Of a stretch of DNA of 40,888 bases, positions 7,459-15,846 are shown piece after piece (positions within the stretch are counted from its first letter, which is position 1; each line of letters begins with the position of its first letter). Both the position numbers and the translations under genes were made by a program. This DNA comes from an uncultured Dehalococcoidia bacterium (GTDB taxonomy: Bacteria; Chloroflexota; Dehalococcoidia; Lucifugimonadales; Lucifugimonadaceae). The notes beneath the pieces are model-generated. The model did no database searches. It saw only the letters and a program-made list of their open reading frames with translations, and had not been told where the DNA came from. Location of the stretch: NCBI GenBank assembly GCA_913052475.1, contig CAJXEJ010000018.1, positions 1-40,888 of the forward strand, in the 5' to 3' direction.

Positions 7459-9480
7459 TCACCGGCCCAATGCCTTCTTGCCGGCATCGAGCGTTTCCAC
7501 GATCAAGTCGACGTCGAAGACACAGCCACCCCACGTTCCGCCTGATGCCGACTGTAGTGACGCCCACAAACGAGAATCATCCGGTAACTGAGGATGCGGT
7601 GCGAGGTCGCCGGGTTCGCCGCGCTTCTCAAGCTCGGCAGTGCCCCAATCTACGCCCTTTACTTCGCCATCGATACCGACCAGATTCAGCGAACCCGAAA
7701 GATTCTTGCGATCGACAACAATCTCGATCAAGTCGCCATCCTCGACCCGACCGATCGGACCACCAGCAAGCGCTTCGGGCCCAACGTGCCCGATACACGC
7801 CCCTGTCGAAACACCCGAGAAGCGAGCATCGGTTATCAGCGCAATCTGCTTGCCGTACGAAAGATGTGTTAGGGCAGCCGTGAGTTGGTAGACCTCTTCC
7901 ATGCCGGTGCCGAGAGGACCACCACACGTGACGACCATGATGTCGCCAGCTTTGATCTTGTGATCGTCGTCGCGTGACTTGATAGCACCCATGGCGGCTA
8001 GTTCCGAACGGAACACTCGAGCCGGACCCTTGTTGCGATATACATTGTCATCATCAACAACCGAGGGATCGATCGCAGTGCTCTTGATCACTGAGCCCTC
8101 CGGGGCGATATTGCCCATCGGGAACGTAACCGTACTCGTGAGATTCTTTTTACTCGCACGATCTGGCGACATGATCACGTCATCCGGATCAATACCATCA
8201 ACATCACGCAGGTACTTGCGTACATCATACCGACGCTCGGAATCTTCCCACCAGCACAAATTCTCTTCGAGCGTTTGCCCAGTAGCGGTTTGCACACTTG
8301 TGTCGATGAGACCGAGCGTGCGCAGGTGCAACATCACCTCTGGTACACCGCCCGCAGCGTAAAGCTGGGTGGTCGGGTAGCCGACCGGCCCGTTAGGAAG
8401 CACGTCGACCAAACGAGGAACGTTCAAGTTCACCCGATTCCAATCGTCAACGCCCATGCGTGTTCGTCCCGCAGCGTGTGCAATCGCCGGCATATGCAGC
8501 ATCAAGTTCGTCGAACCGCCGCACGCTGCGTGAACTGCCATCGCGTTCTCGAACGCGGCATCCACCAAAATATCCTGCGAAATAACGCCTCTTCGCTCCA
8601 TCATCACTAACGCCCGTGCCGAACGTCGTGCAATGTCGAACCAGGACGGCGTTCCACTCGGGGAGAGGGCAGCATGGGTAATAGCGAGTCCGAGGGCCTC
8701 AGAGACGACCTGAGACGTGCCTGCCGTGCCGAGGAACTGACAACCACCGCCCGGTGAGGCACACGAGCGACAGCCAACATCCTGAGCGTACTCAAGCGTC
8801 ACCTCGCCCTGAGCAAATCGTGCGCCAATCGACTGAATCTGACCGGTATCTTCGCCAACGTGCGGCTTGAGCGTCGTGCCACCCGGAACAATAACGCCAG
8901 GTTGATTGTGAAGACCCGCCAAAGCCATCATCATCGCTGGCAACCCTTTGTCGCAGGAAGCAACGCCGAGCACTCCGCGAACCGTAGGCAGTGAACGGAC
9001 AATTCGGCGGAAAACTTGAGCTGCGTCGTTGCGGTACGGCAGCGAATCGAGCATTCCGGTCGTGCCTTGAGTTCGACCGTCGCAAGGATCGGAACAGAAT
9101 GCAGCAAATGGAACCGACTTCAGTTCTTTTAGCTCTTCGGCAGCGGCTGCGACCATGTCACGTAGTTCGAAGTGGCCGGTGTGAAGCCCGAGTGCGACTG
9201 GAGAGCCATCATCATTCTTCACGCCTCCGACGGTGGAAAGAATGATGAACTGCTTGCGCATTAGCTCCGAAGGATTCCATCCCATACCGGCGTTCTGCGT
9301 CATGCCGAAGTGGTTACCACTCGGTTCATCGATCAGGAATTCGGCTGTAAACGGAACCGTGCCCTTGGGGCCGTCGGCGTGAGTTTGAATCTCACGACTT
9401 GCCGGATTGGCTCCGGTTCCAAGTACGTCAGCAATAGAAACTTCTGATGTGTCGTTGTCGGGGTAGACACGTGAGGTCAT
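7459..9480 (-). CDS. yjhG: D-xylonate dehydratase, YjhG/YagF family
   Basis: An iron-sulfur dehydratase of the IlvD/Edd superfamily that should remove water from D-xylonate or a related aldonate to give 2-keto-3-deoxy acid in the cytoplasm. At 673 residues it is much longer than IlvD, and it has the YjhG/YagF signature blocks from end to end: THADGPKGTVPFTAEFLI, FGMTQNAGMGW, SDPCDGRTQGTTGM, LTSTVTFPMGNIAPEGS and ITDARFSGVSTGACIGHVGP. Cluster ligands are likely C133 (PCDGR), C176 (ASCDKG) and C247 (GGGCQFLGT). The ATG at 9480 has GGAA six bases before it. It is transcribed away from enolase paralogue 1. A decayed beta-hydroxyacid dehydrogenase lies upstream on the same strand, suggesting a former sugar-acid operon. 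The substrate is inferred from family. Confidence 0.9.
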   Translation of the reverse strand: MTSRVYPDNDTSEVSIADVLGTGANPASREIQTHADGPKGTVPFTAEFLIDEPSGNHFGMTQNAGMGWNPSELMRKQFIILSTVGGVKNDDGSPVALGLHTGHFELRDMVAAAAEELKELKSVPFAAFCSDPCDGRTQGTTGMLDSLPYRNDAAQVFRRIVRSLPTVRGVLGVASCDKGLPAMMMALAGLHNQPGVIVPGGTTLKPHVGEDTGQIQSIGARFAQGEVTLEYAQDVGCRSCASPGGGCQFLGTAGTSQVVSEALGLAITHAALSPSGTPSWFDIARRSARALVMMERRGVISQDILVDAAFENAMAVHAACGGSTNLMLHMPAIAHAAGRTRMGVDDWNRVNLNVPRLVDVLPNGPVGYPTTQLYAAGGVPEVMLHLRTLGLIDTSVQTATGQTLEENLCWWEDSERRYDVRKYLRDVDGIDPDDVIMSPDRASKKNLTSTVTFPMGNIAPEGSVIKSTAIDPSVVDDDNVYRNKGPARVFRSELAAMGAIKSRDDDHKIKAGDIMVVTCGGPLGTGMEEVYQLTAALTHLSYGKQIALITDARFSGVSTGACIGHVGPEALAGGPIGRVEDGDLIEIVVDRKNLSGSLNLVGIDGEVKGVDWGTAELEKRGEPGDLAPHPQLPDDSRLWASLQSASGGTWGGCVFDVDLIVETLDAGKKALGR

Positions 9481-9516
9481 TGAATGTTCCAGTCGAGTGT
9501 TTTTAAATAAGAGCGA

Positions 9517-9793
9517 TCACATAGATTCTGCGACAAGACTGTTCACAGAGGATGCCAATGGCATTGGCTCGTGAATAATACCGCTAAACGCGACCATTTT
9601 TAGCAGTACAGTGCTCAAGAGCGCGGTCTCGATAAAGGCAGAATCTACGGGATCGTTGAGGCAGATCGGGGGACCGTTCGATTTCGTTCCGGCAACCGGC
9701 GACGATCGCACTGACGAGGACTTGTTCGCCCAACTCCCTCCGGAGGCCTTCTCTATCCACGGCGGCCAAGCGGATCACTAGCAACCTCGTCAC
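9517..9793 (-). pseudogene. Remnant of 3-hydroxyisobutyrate dehydrogenase-type enzyme
   Basis: Two minus-strand frames together resemble the C-terminal helical domain of the beta-hydroxyacid dehydrogenase family. One gives RLAAVDREGLRRELGEQV then RNEIERSPDLPQR. The other gives SAFIETALLSTVLLKMVAF and EPMPLASSVNSLVAESM before TGA at 9517. In intact enzymes this region reads as an EGLALGE helix, an FALDLMLKD-type block containing the catalytic Lys, then a VPMPLA turn. The order and spacing agree, but several frameshifts are needed and the NAD-binding domain is not seen. Position just upstream of the xylonate dehydratase makes a tartronate-semialdehyde or similar reductase plausible as the ancestor. 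Confidence 0.5.
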
Positions 9794-9864
9794 TCAGCTC
9801 ACCAGCATCGGCGCGTTGGCTTCTCGCACTGCTCATCAAATCCTGTTCATAATCCGTTCGAAAG

Positions 9865-10005
9865 TCACCTGCCTTCCAACTCGTCTACAATCCGCCACAG
9901 TGAAGATAGCAAGTCCTCCTTCCCTGCTGGAAAGGAGTTAGAGGAAAGGTGAAATGCGACACGGAGCCGAGTGGCCATGTTAGGAGCGCGAGTAGCGAAA
10001 ATACG
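9865..10005 (-). pseudogene. Possible remnant of class V aminotransferase C-terminus
   Basis: A minus-strand frame ending with TGA at 9865 reads RIFATRAPNMATRLRVAFHL then SSNSFPAGKEDLLSSLWRIV. This resembles the last strand and helix of class V PLP enzymes, where an IRVS-H..N..ED pattern precedes a final helix. No PLP-binding part is visible. The assignment is weak. The frame enters the start of enolase paralogue 1 only as antisense. Confidence 0.3.
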
Positions 10006-10051
10006 ACGCGCGGCCAAGTCACGCCAGTGACGCCCGGAGCATAAAGCCAGC

Positions 10052-11266
10052 ATGAAAATCACCGACATCAAATCCTACGTTGTTATGCCGATACCAGGCC
10101 TTGCCTGGCTGTTCGTCGAGGTCGAGACCGACGAAGGTATCACCGGGCTCGGTGAGTGCACCGATTACGCCGTAAATAGTCACCTCGTACGAGGACTCGA
10201 AGCGATCAAACCGCTCGTGATCGGATCCGATCCCAAGAACATCGAAGAAATCTGGCAGCGCATTTTCCACGTGAACTCCGACCTCAACGGCCGTGGCTAC
10301 ATCTCACACCTGATCAGCGCGATCGATATTGCACTCTGGGACATCAAGGGCAAGGTTCTGGGAGCGCCCATTTACGACCTGCTCGGCGGTCCTGTTCGCA
10401 ACAGCGTTCCCCTCTACACCCACGTTCGAGACATAAGTGCCGGGCAGGGAATCGACACTTTGATCGAGGAAGCGAAACTCACGGTCGCAGCCGGGTATCA
10501 AGCGATCAAGACCGATCCATTCCCGAGCAGGCGAACGATGGGCGAAGTTCACTACGGCGCAAACATGGTCGAACGCATGGAGCCGAAAGCGATTGCCGAA
10601 GCTGTCGAGTGGATGGAAGCGTTACGAGAAACGGTTGGTCCCGACTACGAAATTTTGGTTGACGCCCACGCTCGTATGGATGTCGCATCTGCGATCAAGG
10701 CTGCCAACGCTATCGAGCACATTAATCTGGTCTGGTTCGAAGAGCCAACCCACGTCGAAAACCACAACTCGCTACGACAAATCCGAGAGAACACCAACGT
10801 TCCGCTGTGTGTTGGCGAAAGGCATTTCACTCGCTGGGACTACGACGAAATCCTCCGTGACCGACTGGTCGATTACATCATGCCCGACATCGCATGGTGC
10901 GGAGGAATCAGCGAGCTACGTCGCATCGCGTCGATGGCTGAGACCCAGTACATTAGGGTCAGCCCGCACGATGCTTTGGGGCCGGTCGCCATCGCAGCTT
11001 CATTCCAGGCTTCGATCACCATTCCGAATCTCTACCGAGAGGAGTGCCTGCATACGTGGTTTGAGACGTTCGAGAAGATCATCACCCCGATGTTCGATAT
11101 TCGAGATGGCGCGATATTCCCGAACGGCAATCCGGGCCTTGGTATCGAACTGATCCCGGAGGCGATGGAAGAATTCGCCATCGATGTCGACTCACCCGAA
11201 GCGCAACCCGGCTGGTGGAATAAGGCAAACGAATCAACTGGAGCGTGGGCAACCAAAGACGGGTAG
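10052..11266 (+). CDS. Enolase-superfamily sugar-acid dehydratase, paralogue 1
   Basis: A mandelate racemase/muconate lactonizing enzyme family protein of 404 residues, resembling galactonate/mannonate dehydratase relatives. The capping domain (1-125) has WDIKGKVLGAPIYDLLGG. The barrel carries metal ligands D204 (VDAHARMD), E230 (WFEEPTH) and E256 (VGERHF). H306 in SPHDALGP is the expected general acid/base, and K153 in AIKTDPF is at the position of the first-strand Lys. All three metal ligands are present, so it should be an active dehydratase on an aldonate or aldarate. Its divergent neighbour is a xylonate dehydratase. The nearest GGAG is 13 bases from the ATG, so translation initiation may be modest. 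Confidence 0.92.
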   Translation: MKITDIKSYVVMPIPGLAWLFVEVETDEGITGLGECTDYAVNSHLVRGLEAIKPLVIGSDPKNIEEIWQRIFHVNSDLNGRGYISHLISAIDIALWDIKGKVLGAPIYDLLGGPVRNSVPLYTHVRDISAGQGIDTLIEEAKLTVAAGYQAIKTDPFPSRRTMGEVHYGANMVERMEPKAIAEAVEWMEALRETVGPDYEILVDAHARMDVASAIKAANAIEHINLVWFEEPTHVENHNSLRQIRENTNVPLCVGERHFTRWDYDEILRDRLVDYIMPDIAWCGGISELRRIASMAETQYIRVSPHDALGPVAIAASFQASITIPNLYREECLHTWFETFEKIITPMFDIRDGAIFPNGNPGLGIELIPEAMEEFAIDVDSPEAQPGWWNKANESTGAWATKDG

Positions 11267-11576
11267 TTGCCATTGGCACGTATTCTGCGATGTCGGTTGG
11301 AGATGGTTGATTCGACAAGTACGTTGCGCTAAATATTTTGGAGATCTCCCAGATTGTCAATACGAGGAGCCTGCCCTGAGGTGGGCTTCCTCTGCATGAC
11401 AACCCCATCGTTCAGCGTAGCGGCTAAATCCGCCCGCCATGATTCTGCCTCATACCAAGCCTCACGACGATTTCACAGCATCTGGCACTCAAACAACATA
11501 AACTCCTTAGCAGTTTTACTCTCGCGCCGAGCAATTTCATTCAGTTTGACGCGCTGACTAGTGATCGGAGAACGAA
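11267..11576. other. Intergenic with a palindromic repeat
   Basis: The gap between paralogue 1 and the TrpB2 gene holds the repeat at 11341-11405 and then about 170 bases without a recognisable gene. The TrpB2 promoter should lie in the second half. Confidence 0.45.
11341..11405. repeat. Palindromic intergenic element GAGGAGCC/GGCTTCCTC
   Basis: The sequence contains GAGGAGCCTGCCC, then GTGGGCTTCCTC, an imperfect inverted repeat able to fold into a hairpin, framed by GAGATCTCCCAGATTGTCA and TGCATGACAA. The style is that of the short GTCATTGCGAGGAGCC-type elements common between bacterial genes. I see one copy here. Confidence 0.5.
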
Positions 11577-12938
11577 GTGGCTGACCAGAAAAAATTCCTG
11601 CTTTCAGAGAACGACATCCCAAAACAGTGGTACAACGTGCAGGCCGACCTGCCGAAACCAATCGACCCCGCGCTTCATCCCGGAACAGGCCAACCAGCCG
11701 GACCGGAAGATTTCGCACCGTTGTTCCCGATGGAACTCATCATGCAGGAAGTCAGTCAGGATCGTTGGATCGACATTCCTGAACCAGTCCGCGAAATGTA
11801 CCGAATGTGGCGGCCCACACCGCTAATTCGGGCAACAGGCCTCGAAAAAACACTCGGAACCCCCGCAAAAATCTTCTATAAGTACGAAGGCGTCAGCCCC
11901 GTCGGTAGCCACAAGCCCAACACGGCGATCGCCCAGGCGTACTACAACAAGGTCGAAGGTACGAAGCGAATCGTCACCGAAACCGGTGCAGGTCAATGGG
12001 GCAGCGCACTCGCATTTGCCTGCCAACAGTTCGGACTCGAAGCCAAGGTCTACATGGTGAAGGCAAGCTTCGATCAGAAGCCCTACCGCAAGTCGATGAT
12101 GCAGACGTTCGGCGGCACAGTCACCGCAAGCCCAAGCCCTGAGACCAACGCTGGTCGAACTATCCTCGAACAGGACTCGAACTCACCAGGCTCCCTCGGT
12201 ATCGCTATTTCCGAGGCCGTTGAAGTTGCAGCAGGCGACGATGAGTCGAAATACTCACTCGGCTCCGTGCTGAACCACGTTCTCATGCACCAGACCGTTA
12301 TCGGCCAGGAAGCAATCATGCAGATGGAAATGGCAGACGCATATCCAGACGTTGTTATCGGTTGCGCAGGTGGCGGATCGAACCTCGCTGGTATCTCGTT
12401 CCCGTTCATCGCCGACAAACTCGCCGGTAAGTCGAATACCCGATTTATCGCAGTCGAACCAGAAGCATCACCTTCACTTACAAAGGGTGAATTCGCATAC
12501 GACTTCGGTGATGCCATCGGCATGACCCCGTTGCTCAAGATGCACACACTCGGCCACACGTTCGTGCCGAACCCGATTCACGCCGGTGGTCTTCGCTACC
12601 ACGGTATGGCCCCGCTCATCAGTGCCCTGTTCGACGCAGGCGTTTACGAAGCTAAGGCGTACCACCAGAACGCTTGCTTCGAGGCAGCTGTTCTGTTTGC
12701 GAGCACCGAGGGAATTATTCCGGCTCCTGAGCCAACCCACGCCCTGAAAGCAGCTATTGACGAAGCGCTTGAGGCCAAGGAAACCGGCGAAGAGAAGAAC
12801 ATCCTGTTCCACCTCTGTGGCCACGGCCACCTCGACCTCTCGGCATACGACAGCTACTTCTCAGGAAACATGATCGACTACACATTGCCGTCAGAAGCAA
12901 TCGCAGAGGCGATGAAGTCCGTTCCGCAGTTGGGCTAA
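11577..12938 (+). CDS. trpB: Tryptophan synthase beta chain, TrpB2 type
   Basis: A PLP enzyme of the TrpB2 (TrpB-related) group, 453 residues, which joins serine and indole to give tryptophan. PLP lysine K113 sits in [12 protein letters not shown]135 in [11 protein letters not shown] is the catalytic Glu, and GGGSN at 265-269 binds the phosphate. The long N-terminus and length exceed classical TrpB (about 400) and match the TrpB2 subgroup, which often acts without TrpA or salvages indole. No trpA or other trp gene is nearby. The start is GTG with a very good ribosome site (CGGAGAA, five bases away). A terminator follows 33 bases after the stop, so it is a single-gene unit. Confidence 0.95.
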   Translation: MADQKKFLLSENDIPKQWYNVQADLPKPIDPALHPGTGQPAGPEDFAPLFPMELIMQEVSQDRWIDIPEPVREMYRMWRPTPLIRATGLEKTLGTPAKIFYKYEGVSPVGSHKPNTAIAQAYYNKVEGTKRIVTETGAGQWGSALAFACQQFGLEAKVYMVKASFDQKPYRKSMMQTFGGTVTASPSPETNAGRTILEQDSNSPGSLGIAISEAVEVAAGDDESKYSLGSVLNHVLMHQTVIGQEAIMQMEMADAYPDVVIGCAGGGSNLAGISFPFIADKLAGKSNTRFIAVEPEASPSLTKGEFAYDFGDAIGMTPLLKMHTLGHTFVPNPIHAGGLRYHGMAPLISALFDAGVYEAKAYHQNACFEAAVLFASTEGIIPAPEPTHALKAAIDEALEAKETGEEKNILFHLCGHGHLDLSAYDSYFSGNMIDYTLPSEAIAEAMKSVPQLG

Positions 12939-12971
12939 CAGCTCTAAAACAGCGTTCTGAAGCTGAATACG

Positions 12972-13010
12972 AAAAGGGGGGCGACAATTCTCTACCCCCT
13001 TTTTGTTTGT
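12972..13010 (+). terminator. Rho-independent terminator of trpB
   Basis: AAAAGGGGG (12972-12980) pairs perfectly with CCCCCTTTT (12995-13003) around a 14-base loop, followed by a T-rich tail (TGTTTGTT). It is the clearest intrinsic terminator in the window. With A-runs on one side and T-runs on the other it may also work on the minus strand. Confidence 0.88.
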
Positions 13011-13031
13011 TCGCTAGCCCACTTCGAACAA

Positions 13032-13057
13032 TGTCATGCTGAATTCAATTCAGTATC
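13032..13057. repeat. Short palindromic repeat type C, copy 1
   Basis: TGTCATGCTGAATTCAATTC followed by AGTATC. It contains the inverted repeat of the type GATGCTGAA...TTCAGCATGAC found again near 22263, 26673 and 26776. Confidence 0.65.
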
Positions 13058-13118
13058 AAACGTCCGCGCGCAAACACTGCCAATATCGGCCAGCGAACGA
13101 AAGCACTACCCCACCCAA

Positions 13119-13153
13119 GGTCCCTCGACTCCGAAGACTCCGCTCGGGACGCG
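13119..13153. repeat. Short repeat type E, copy 1
   Basis: TCCCTCGACTCCGAAGACTC then CGCTCGGGA, an imperfect palindrome. A shorter version lies at 24509-24537 (TCCCTCGACCGCTGCTCGGG). Confidence 0.5.
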
Positions 13154-13178
13154 TGATATGAGATCGTGCCAATACCGA

Positions 13179-13562
13179 CTACGCGTTAAGCGCCCCGATA
13201 ATTACACCACTCAAGGTGATCGCCACACCCGTGTTGAAGGCGTTCATGAGCCCCAAACACCTTGTTTGTTGAGCGAATGAATAATGGGAATGGCGTTGGT
13301 AGCCGCGATACGAACCAAAGTACAGCATCAACTACGAAATCTTCCTCAAAACCACCGTCGATACTGTTGACCACGAACACAATGAAGATGTTCGTGATCA
13401 CCAGTAGCACGATCATCGAGATGTAGGTCAGCGAAAGGTTGCCTTCACGAAGCTTCTCTTCGTTCATCCCAACATCTTCCATCCACATGCTGCCTTAGCA
13501 CGCTTGTTGTACCAGATCATCCCAAACGCCATGTTCGCAAGAAGAACGACGCCCGAGCGAAT
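13179..13562 (-). pseudogene. Frameshifted DUF1761-family membrane protein
   Basis: Four pieces in changing minus-strand frames line up with the DUF1761 layout. They are VVLLANMAFGMIWYNKRAKA (first helix and WY), GMNEEKLREGNLSLTYISMI with the second helix (MIVLLVITNIFIVFVVNSI), then AVLWF and IAATNAIPIIHSLNKQGVWG, and finally LMNAFNTGVAITLSGVIIGA ending at TAG 13179. The family has four membrane helices with WY after the first and a Gly-rich last helix, as here. At least three frameshifts are required, so it is a pseudogene. It lies divergently from nudC. Confidence 0.65.
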
Positions 13563-13642
13563 GTCGTCGACCGCGTGTACGTGTCACCACTGATACAGTG
13601 GCGTGCTGCTGACAACAACCAACTTCTTCGAGAGCAACCAAC

Positions 13643-14572
13643 TTGTCGTACACCCACATCTTTGCCGGAAATCCACTCGATCGAGGCGACCAGGCCCGTC
13701 GTGACGAAGACCTGCTCAAAGCGATGATGCGACAGGACAACACAAAGCTCCTGCCCTTCCACAAGCTCAAACCGCTTGTACAACGCGGCTCGCAAGCTGC
13801 GCTGGCGTGGATCGGTCACGAGTTTCTCGGCGACCTTCCCGAGGAGGCGGGCGGTCCCAAATTTCTCGGATTTGATATTGACCAAAATCCACACTTTGCG
13901 GTCGATATTTCCGTAGTCGAGGATCCATCCCACATCGCTGCCCTCGTTCCCGGAGCCGAATTCGAAGACGGGCGTGCAGCAGCCACCGATATCCCGTCAG
14001 AGCAATCGGGAGTTCTGGCTCAGGCTCGTTCGAACTTGAACTGGCATGCCCAGCACCGGTTCTGTTCTGTTTGCGGTTCCGAATCGCAAAGCCAGCGCGG
14101 TGGGCTCATGCGAGAGTGCCCGAAGTGCAAATCTCAGCATTTTCCTCGAACCGATCCTGTGGCGATCATGCTCGTCTATAAGGGCGACAGATGCGTCATG
14201 GGTCAAACTCTCGCACGCCAGAATTCAACGTTCTACTCGTGCCTCGCCGGATTCATGGACCAGGGCGAAGCGATCGAAGAAGGCGTACGTCGAGAAGTGA
14301 TGGAAGAGGCTGGAATCAAAGTCGGCAAGGTCACGTATCACTCGTCCCAGCCGTGGCCATTCCCGGCTTCTCTGATGATCGGCTGCCACGCCGAGGCGAA
14401 CTCCGACGAAATCGTTATCGATGACGGCGAGATGTCAGACGTTCGCTGGTTCACTAGAGACGAAGTCAAACTGGCACTTGAAGACAAACTCGAAGGCGTA
14501 AACATCCCCGGCCCAATTGCAATCGCCCACCACCTGATCAAGGCGTGGGTGTACGGCACTGCGAATATCTAG
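13643..14572 (+). CDS. nudC: NADH pyrophosphatase NudC
   Basis: A Nudix hydrolase that cleaves NADH to NMNH and AMP and can also remove NAD caps from RNA 5' ends; it acts in the cytoplasm. The 309-residue protein has the NudC domain order: N-terminal domain, zinc ribbon with C141, C144, C159 and C162, then Nudix box from G203 (GFMDQGEAIEEGVRREVMEE) and the NADH-specific SQPWPFPAS motif at 235-243. All key residues are present. The start is TTG, supported by the N-terminal match HIFAGNPLDR seen in many NudC proteins. The gene is followed directly by a broken acetyltransferase whose ATG touches the stop codon. Confidence 0.95.
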   Translation: MSYTHIFAGNPLDRGDQARRDEDLLKAMMRQDNTKLLPFHKLKPLVQRGSQAALAWIGHEFLGDLPEEAGGPKFLGFDIDQNPHFAVDISVVEDPSHIAALVPGAEFEDGRAAATDIPSEQSGVLAQARSNLNWHAQHRFCSVCGSESQSQRGGLMRECPKCKSQHFPRTDPVAIMLVYKGDRCVMGQTLARQNSTFYSCLAGFMDQGEAIEEGVRREVMEEAGIKVGKVTYHSSQPWPFPASLMIGCHAEANSDEIVIDDGEMSDVRWFTRDEVKLALEDKLEGVNIPGPIAIAHHLIKAWVYGTANI

Positions 14573-14826
14573 ATGGATGTCAGAACCGCCCACGCCGCGA
14601 AGAAACAAAAGTCGCCGAACTGGCTCACGACCTGATTATGGAACTAGGCGGACCTCCGCTAACAATAGTCGATGCAGCCGCAACCGTTGCACCATTTATC
14701 GATGAAGTGACCCCGGAAGCAGTGATCCTTGCAGCTGACGGCGCCCGAATTGTCGGCGTTTGCACGCTCACCTGTTCGAACCATAATAATTAACTTGCCC
14801 GGTACATACCTGAGCTTGAGAAAACG
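14573..14826 (+). pseudogene. Truncated, frameshifted GNAT acetyltransferase
   Basis: The ATG at 14573 directly abuts the nudC stop and begins MDVRTAHA, a typical GNAT first strand, then runs out of frame. The next frame gives VAELAHDLIMELGG, VDAAATVAPFIDEVTPEAVI and LAADGARIVGVCTLT, the helix 1/2 and strands 2-3 of GNAT enzymes, and stops at TAA 14793. A last trace, ARYIPELE, may be strand 4. The acetyl-CoA loop is absent. The direct junction with nudC suggests former co-transcription. Confidence 0.55.
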
Positions 14827-14834
14827 TGACAGGG

Positions 14835-15842
14835 TCACCCTGGAAGCACGTCCCGAAACAGCCTTAGCATGTTTCCGCCGGCGATCTTTTCAATCTCGGC
14901 TGCTGTAAATCCAGCGCCAACAAGCGGATCCCACAAGTTCGACAACTCAGAAGAATCTTTAAGACCCTTCGCCCACGTGAGGCCTTTCTGATTCGTGTTG
15001 CGTAAGTACGGCTCGTCGCGTGCAGGATCGCCAAGCACCCAGTCGGGCCCCAGCCCGACAACGTCGATCCCTCCGACATCGGCGACGTATCGAACCTGCT
15101 TCACGACATCGGCGATTTCCGCCTGAACGCCGTTTGCACCAAGCACCAGTCGGGAGCAAAAATGAATGCCAATCACACCGCCGTTATCCGCCATCGCACG
15201 TATCTGGTCGTCGAACAGATTCTGCGGTTTATCGGCGATCGAGCGCCCACCTGAGTGCGAGTTCAAAATCGGCTTCGAGGTTACTTCCAACGCATCGAGG
15301 ATCGTCTGCGGTGCCGAGTGCGAAACGTCAACGATCATCCCGCGATCGTTCATGTTCTCGATCGTAATCCTCCCAAACTCGGTAAGGCCCGGTTGCGTCG
15401 GATCGTTCTCCTGATCCTGCGAAGCTCCAAGCTTGTTAGGCATCGCCCAATTGAACTGCACATGACGAAGTCCCAACTGGAACCAAGTATCAAGTAGATC
15501 CGGATCCGATCCTAGAATCTTGCCGCCCTCGTTCCCTGCAATCACAGCAAACTGACCCGAATGCTGGGCAGTTTCCAGGTCTCGAAATTCACGTACAACC
15601 CGAACATTATTGGCAGGACCACCAGCAACTACGTGCAGGTTCGCAAGCGCGCCGAGCCCACGATCCCGAAAGCCATCGTAGCTGTCGTAAGCGTGGTCGT
15701 ACTCATCCTGCGTGGGAGCATCGATCCACGAGTCGACGGTCAGGTGAACGATCTTGCCGCTAACACCCCCAACGAAATCTTGGGCAAAATCCTCCGCCCG
15801 CTGCATGTGATCGTGCGCAAGATAAACCGGAAAGCTGGGCAA
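14835..15842 (-). CDS. Peptidase M19-like (membrane dipeptidase family)
   Basis: A zinc dipeptidase-family TIM barrel protein (335 residues) without signal peptide. E105 in GNEGG, H175 in IVDVSHSAP and H196 in LNSHSGGRS match the bridging Glu and the two barrel histidines. VVGLGPDW and GGNMLRLFRD are the usual C-terminal blocks. The first motif is H10-D-H12 where M19 enzymes have HxD, so the first metal site may differ. TTG is the only possible start, because TAG is the preceding in-frame codon; GAGGA lies eight bases upstream. The gene begins four bases after the end of the AstE/AspA-like gene, so the two form an operon, probably for dipeptide or N-acyl amino acid use. Confidence 0.85.
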   Translation of the reverse strand: MPSFPVYLAHDHMQRAEDFAQDFVGGVSGKIVHLTVDSWIDAPTQDEYDHAYDSYDGFRDRGLGALANLHVVAGGPANNVRVVREFRDLETAQHSGQFAVIAGNEGGKILGSDPDLLDTWFQLGLRHVQFNWAMPNKLGASQDQENDPTQPGLTEFGRITIENMNDRGMIVDVSHSAPQTILDALEVTSKPILNSHSGGRSIADKPQNLFDDQIRAMADNGGVIGIHFCSRLVLGANGVQAEIADVVKQVRYVADVGGIDVVGLGPDWVLGDPARDEPYLRNTNQKGLTWAKGLKDSSELSNLWDPLVGAGFTAAEIEKIAGGNMLRLFRDVLPG

Positions 15843-15846
15843 CTAA

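Noticed and set aside
7293-7883. 196-residue plus-strand frame
   Set aside because: It lies mainly antisense to the xylonate dehydratase gene; low-complexity, Arg/Ser/Pro-rich composition typical of antisense frames.
7459-9480. IlvD, dihydroxy-acid dehydratase of branched-chain amino acid synthesis
   Set aside because: The protein is about 100 residues longer than IlvD and matches the YjhG/YagF group along its whole length; no ilv genes are nearby.
11577-12938. TrpB as part of a tryptophan operon
   Set aside because: No trpA, trpC or other trp gene is in the window, and the protein is of the TrpB2 type followed by its own terminator.
13517-13933. 138-residue minus-strand frame
   Set aside because: Antisense to nudC in most of its length; only the part left of 13562 is meaningful, and in another frame (DUF1761 remnant).
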